Source of the DNA: Henricia sp. BOLD:AAB3569
Lineage: Eukaryota; Echinodermata; Asteroidea; Spinulosida; Echinasteridae
DNA: 64,000 nt
Assembly: GCA_037783545.1 (NCBI GenBank)
Contig: JBBELK010000068.1
Coordinates: forward strand, 868,001-932,000
Direction: 5' to 3'
Positions 63,355 to 64,000 of this stretch are shown here, one piece after another; the first letter of the stretch is position 1, and each line of letters starts with the position of its first letter. Both the position numbers and the translations under genes were made by a program. The notes below the pieces were generated by a model. It was not told the origin of the DNA. It did not search any database and worked only from the letters and a program-made list of their open reading frames with translations.

Positions 63355-63790
63355 GGGTCTGTCCACAGTAATGGGGTTCATTTTTTTAAAAAGGCAATAA
63401 TTCCTTTCAGATGTCTTTAGTTTATCTCAGAATTAAAGAAATGTCCCTGTTTTGTTCTCAGGAGATAACTTTTGCCGAAAAAGGTAAGGAATTGCTGCCA
63501 CAACATACATTTTTGAAAAGCAAGTGTACACATTTTCCTATTACGTATGTAACGTAGACAGACCATTTTGTGACATTTTTTCCGTCTTTGTTACATGCGT
63601 AATAAGGAAAATTTGTGCACGAGGTTTTCACAAATGTATGTTGTAGGACTATTTTTCTTAATCCTTGGTGAAAAAGTTATTTCCTCAGTTTAGCTTGATA
63701 ATTTAAAGATAAAATTAAGACATTTGAAGTGAACTGGGACCTAAGATCTTGAATGTCACAGAAATGTACCCCATTATTGTGGACAGACCC
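63355..63790. mobile_element. 436-bp MITE, second copy of 15832-16268
   Basis: It starts GGGTCTGTCCACAGTAATGG, ends CCATTATTGTGGACAGACCC and is flanked by ATAT on both sides. Orientation is reversed relative to the nested copy. Confidence 0.88.
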
Positions 63791-64000
63791 ATATACAGAA
63801 CTAAAAAATCAGTTCATTTCTAATTGTTATGTAGGCCTAGGCCTACATGCAATACAACAATTCAGTGTTCCACACTAACCCATCTTCAATCAATTGAAAT
63901 ATCACAGTCTGCTCATGCAACAAACGCTCAGAAAACTAACTTCAACTATCATTAGACAGTGACTTTCCGATACAAGTCAGATTAAAGTATGTATTTGCCA

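Overview
This is a eukaryotic window: spliced genes with GT/AG introns, tRNA-derived SINEs, LINE 3' ends and a very dense population of inverted-repeat elements. Family resemblance (a cilium gene, an IolS-type aldo-keto reductase, a moody/Tre1-type GPCR) together with the repeat style suggests a marine invertebrate deuterostome, perhaps an echinoderm. That placement is inference, and no single feature proves it.

Layout. (1) 3325-26417, minus strand: a 20-exon CFAP69 gene, running from the start codon at 26417 to an exon at 3325-3411. I checked splice sites and reading phase across every junction. They give 841 codons, and the last ~100 codons appear to lie beyond the left edge. (2) 26418-30243: intergenic DNA with MITEs and a local tandem duplication. 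(3) 30244-40254, minus strand: an 8-exon, 339-residue aldo-keto reductase with an intact catalytic tetrad. (4) ~40497-46225: a PIF/Harbinger transposon. Its transposase has three exons and is open, with the DDE residues present. On the opposite strand, inside the second intron, is the last exon of a protein I infer to be the element's MADF/Myb-like partner. That exon has an in-frame stop and is split by a TTAA-flanked MITE. (5) 46875-50119: an intact single-exon class A GPCR on the minus strand, preceded by two tandem partial copies of its 3' end in units of about 905 bp. (6) 50.2-64 kb: no gene recognised. This part holds a G-rich array, a ~40-bp minisatellite interrupted by a 507-bp TIR element, and several large palindromic elements.

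The most informative non-genic signal is the MITE population. At least five sequence-unrelated families share TTAA target sites and AGG...CCT ends. A TA-flanked family of ~140 bp has an empty-site comparison inside the window. A Tc1-like element carries two later insertions, both resolved by an uninterrupted copy 43 kb away. Three CFAP69 introns begin with a MITE within about 25 bp of the splice donor.

CFAP69 is expected to act in motile cilia or sperm flagella, the reductase is a soluble NADP-dependent enzyme, and the GPCR is a surface receptor. Nothing in the sequence shows that they work together.
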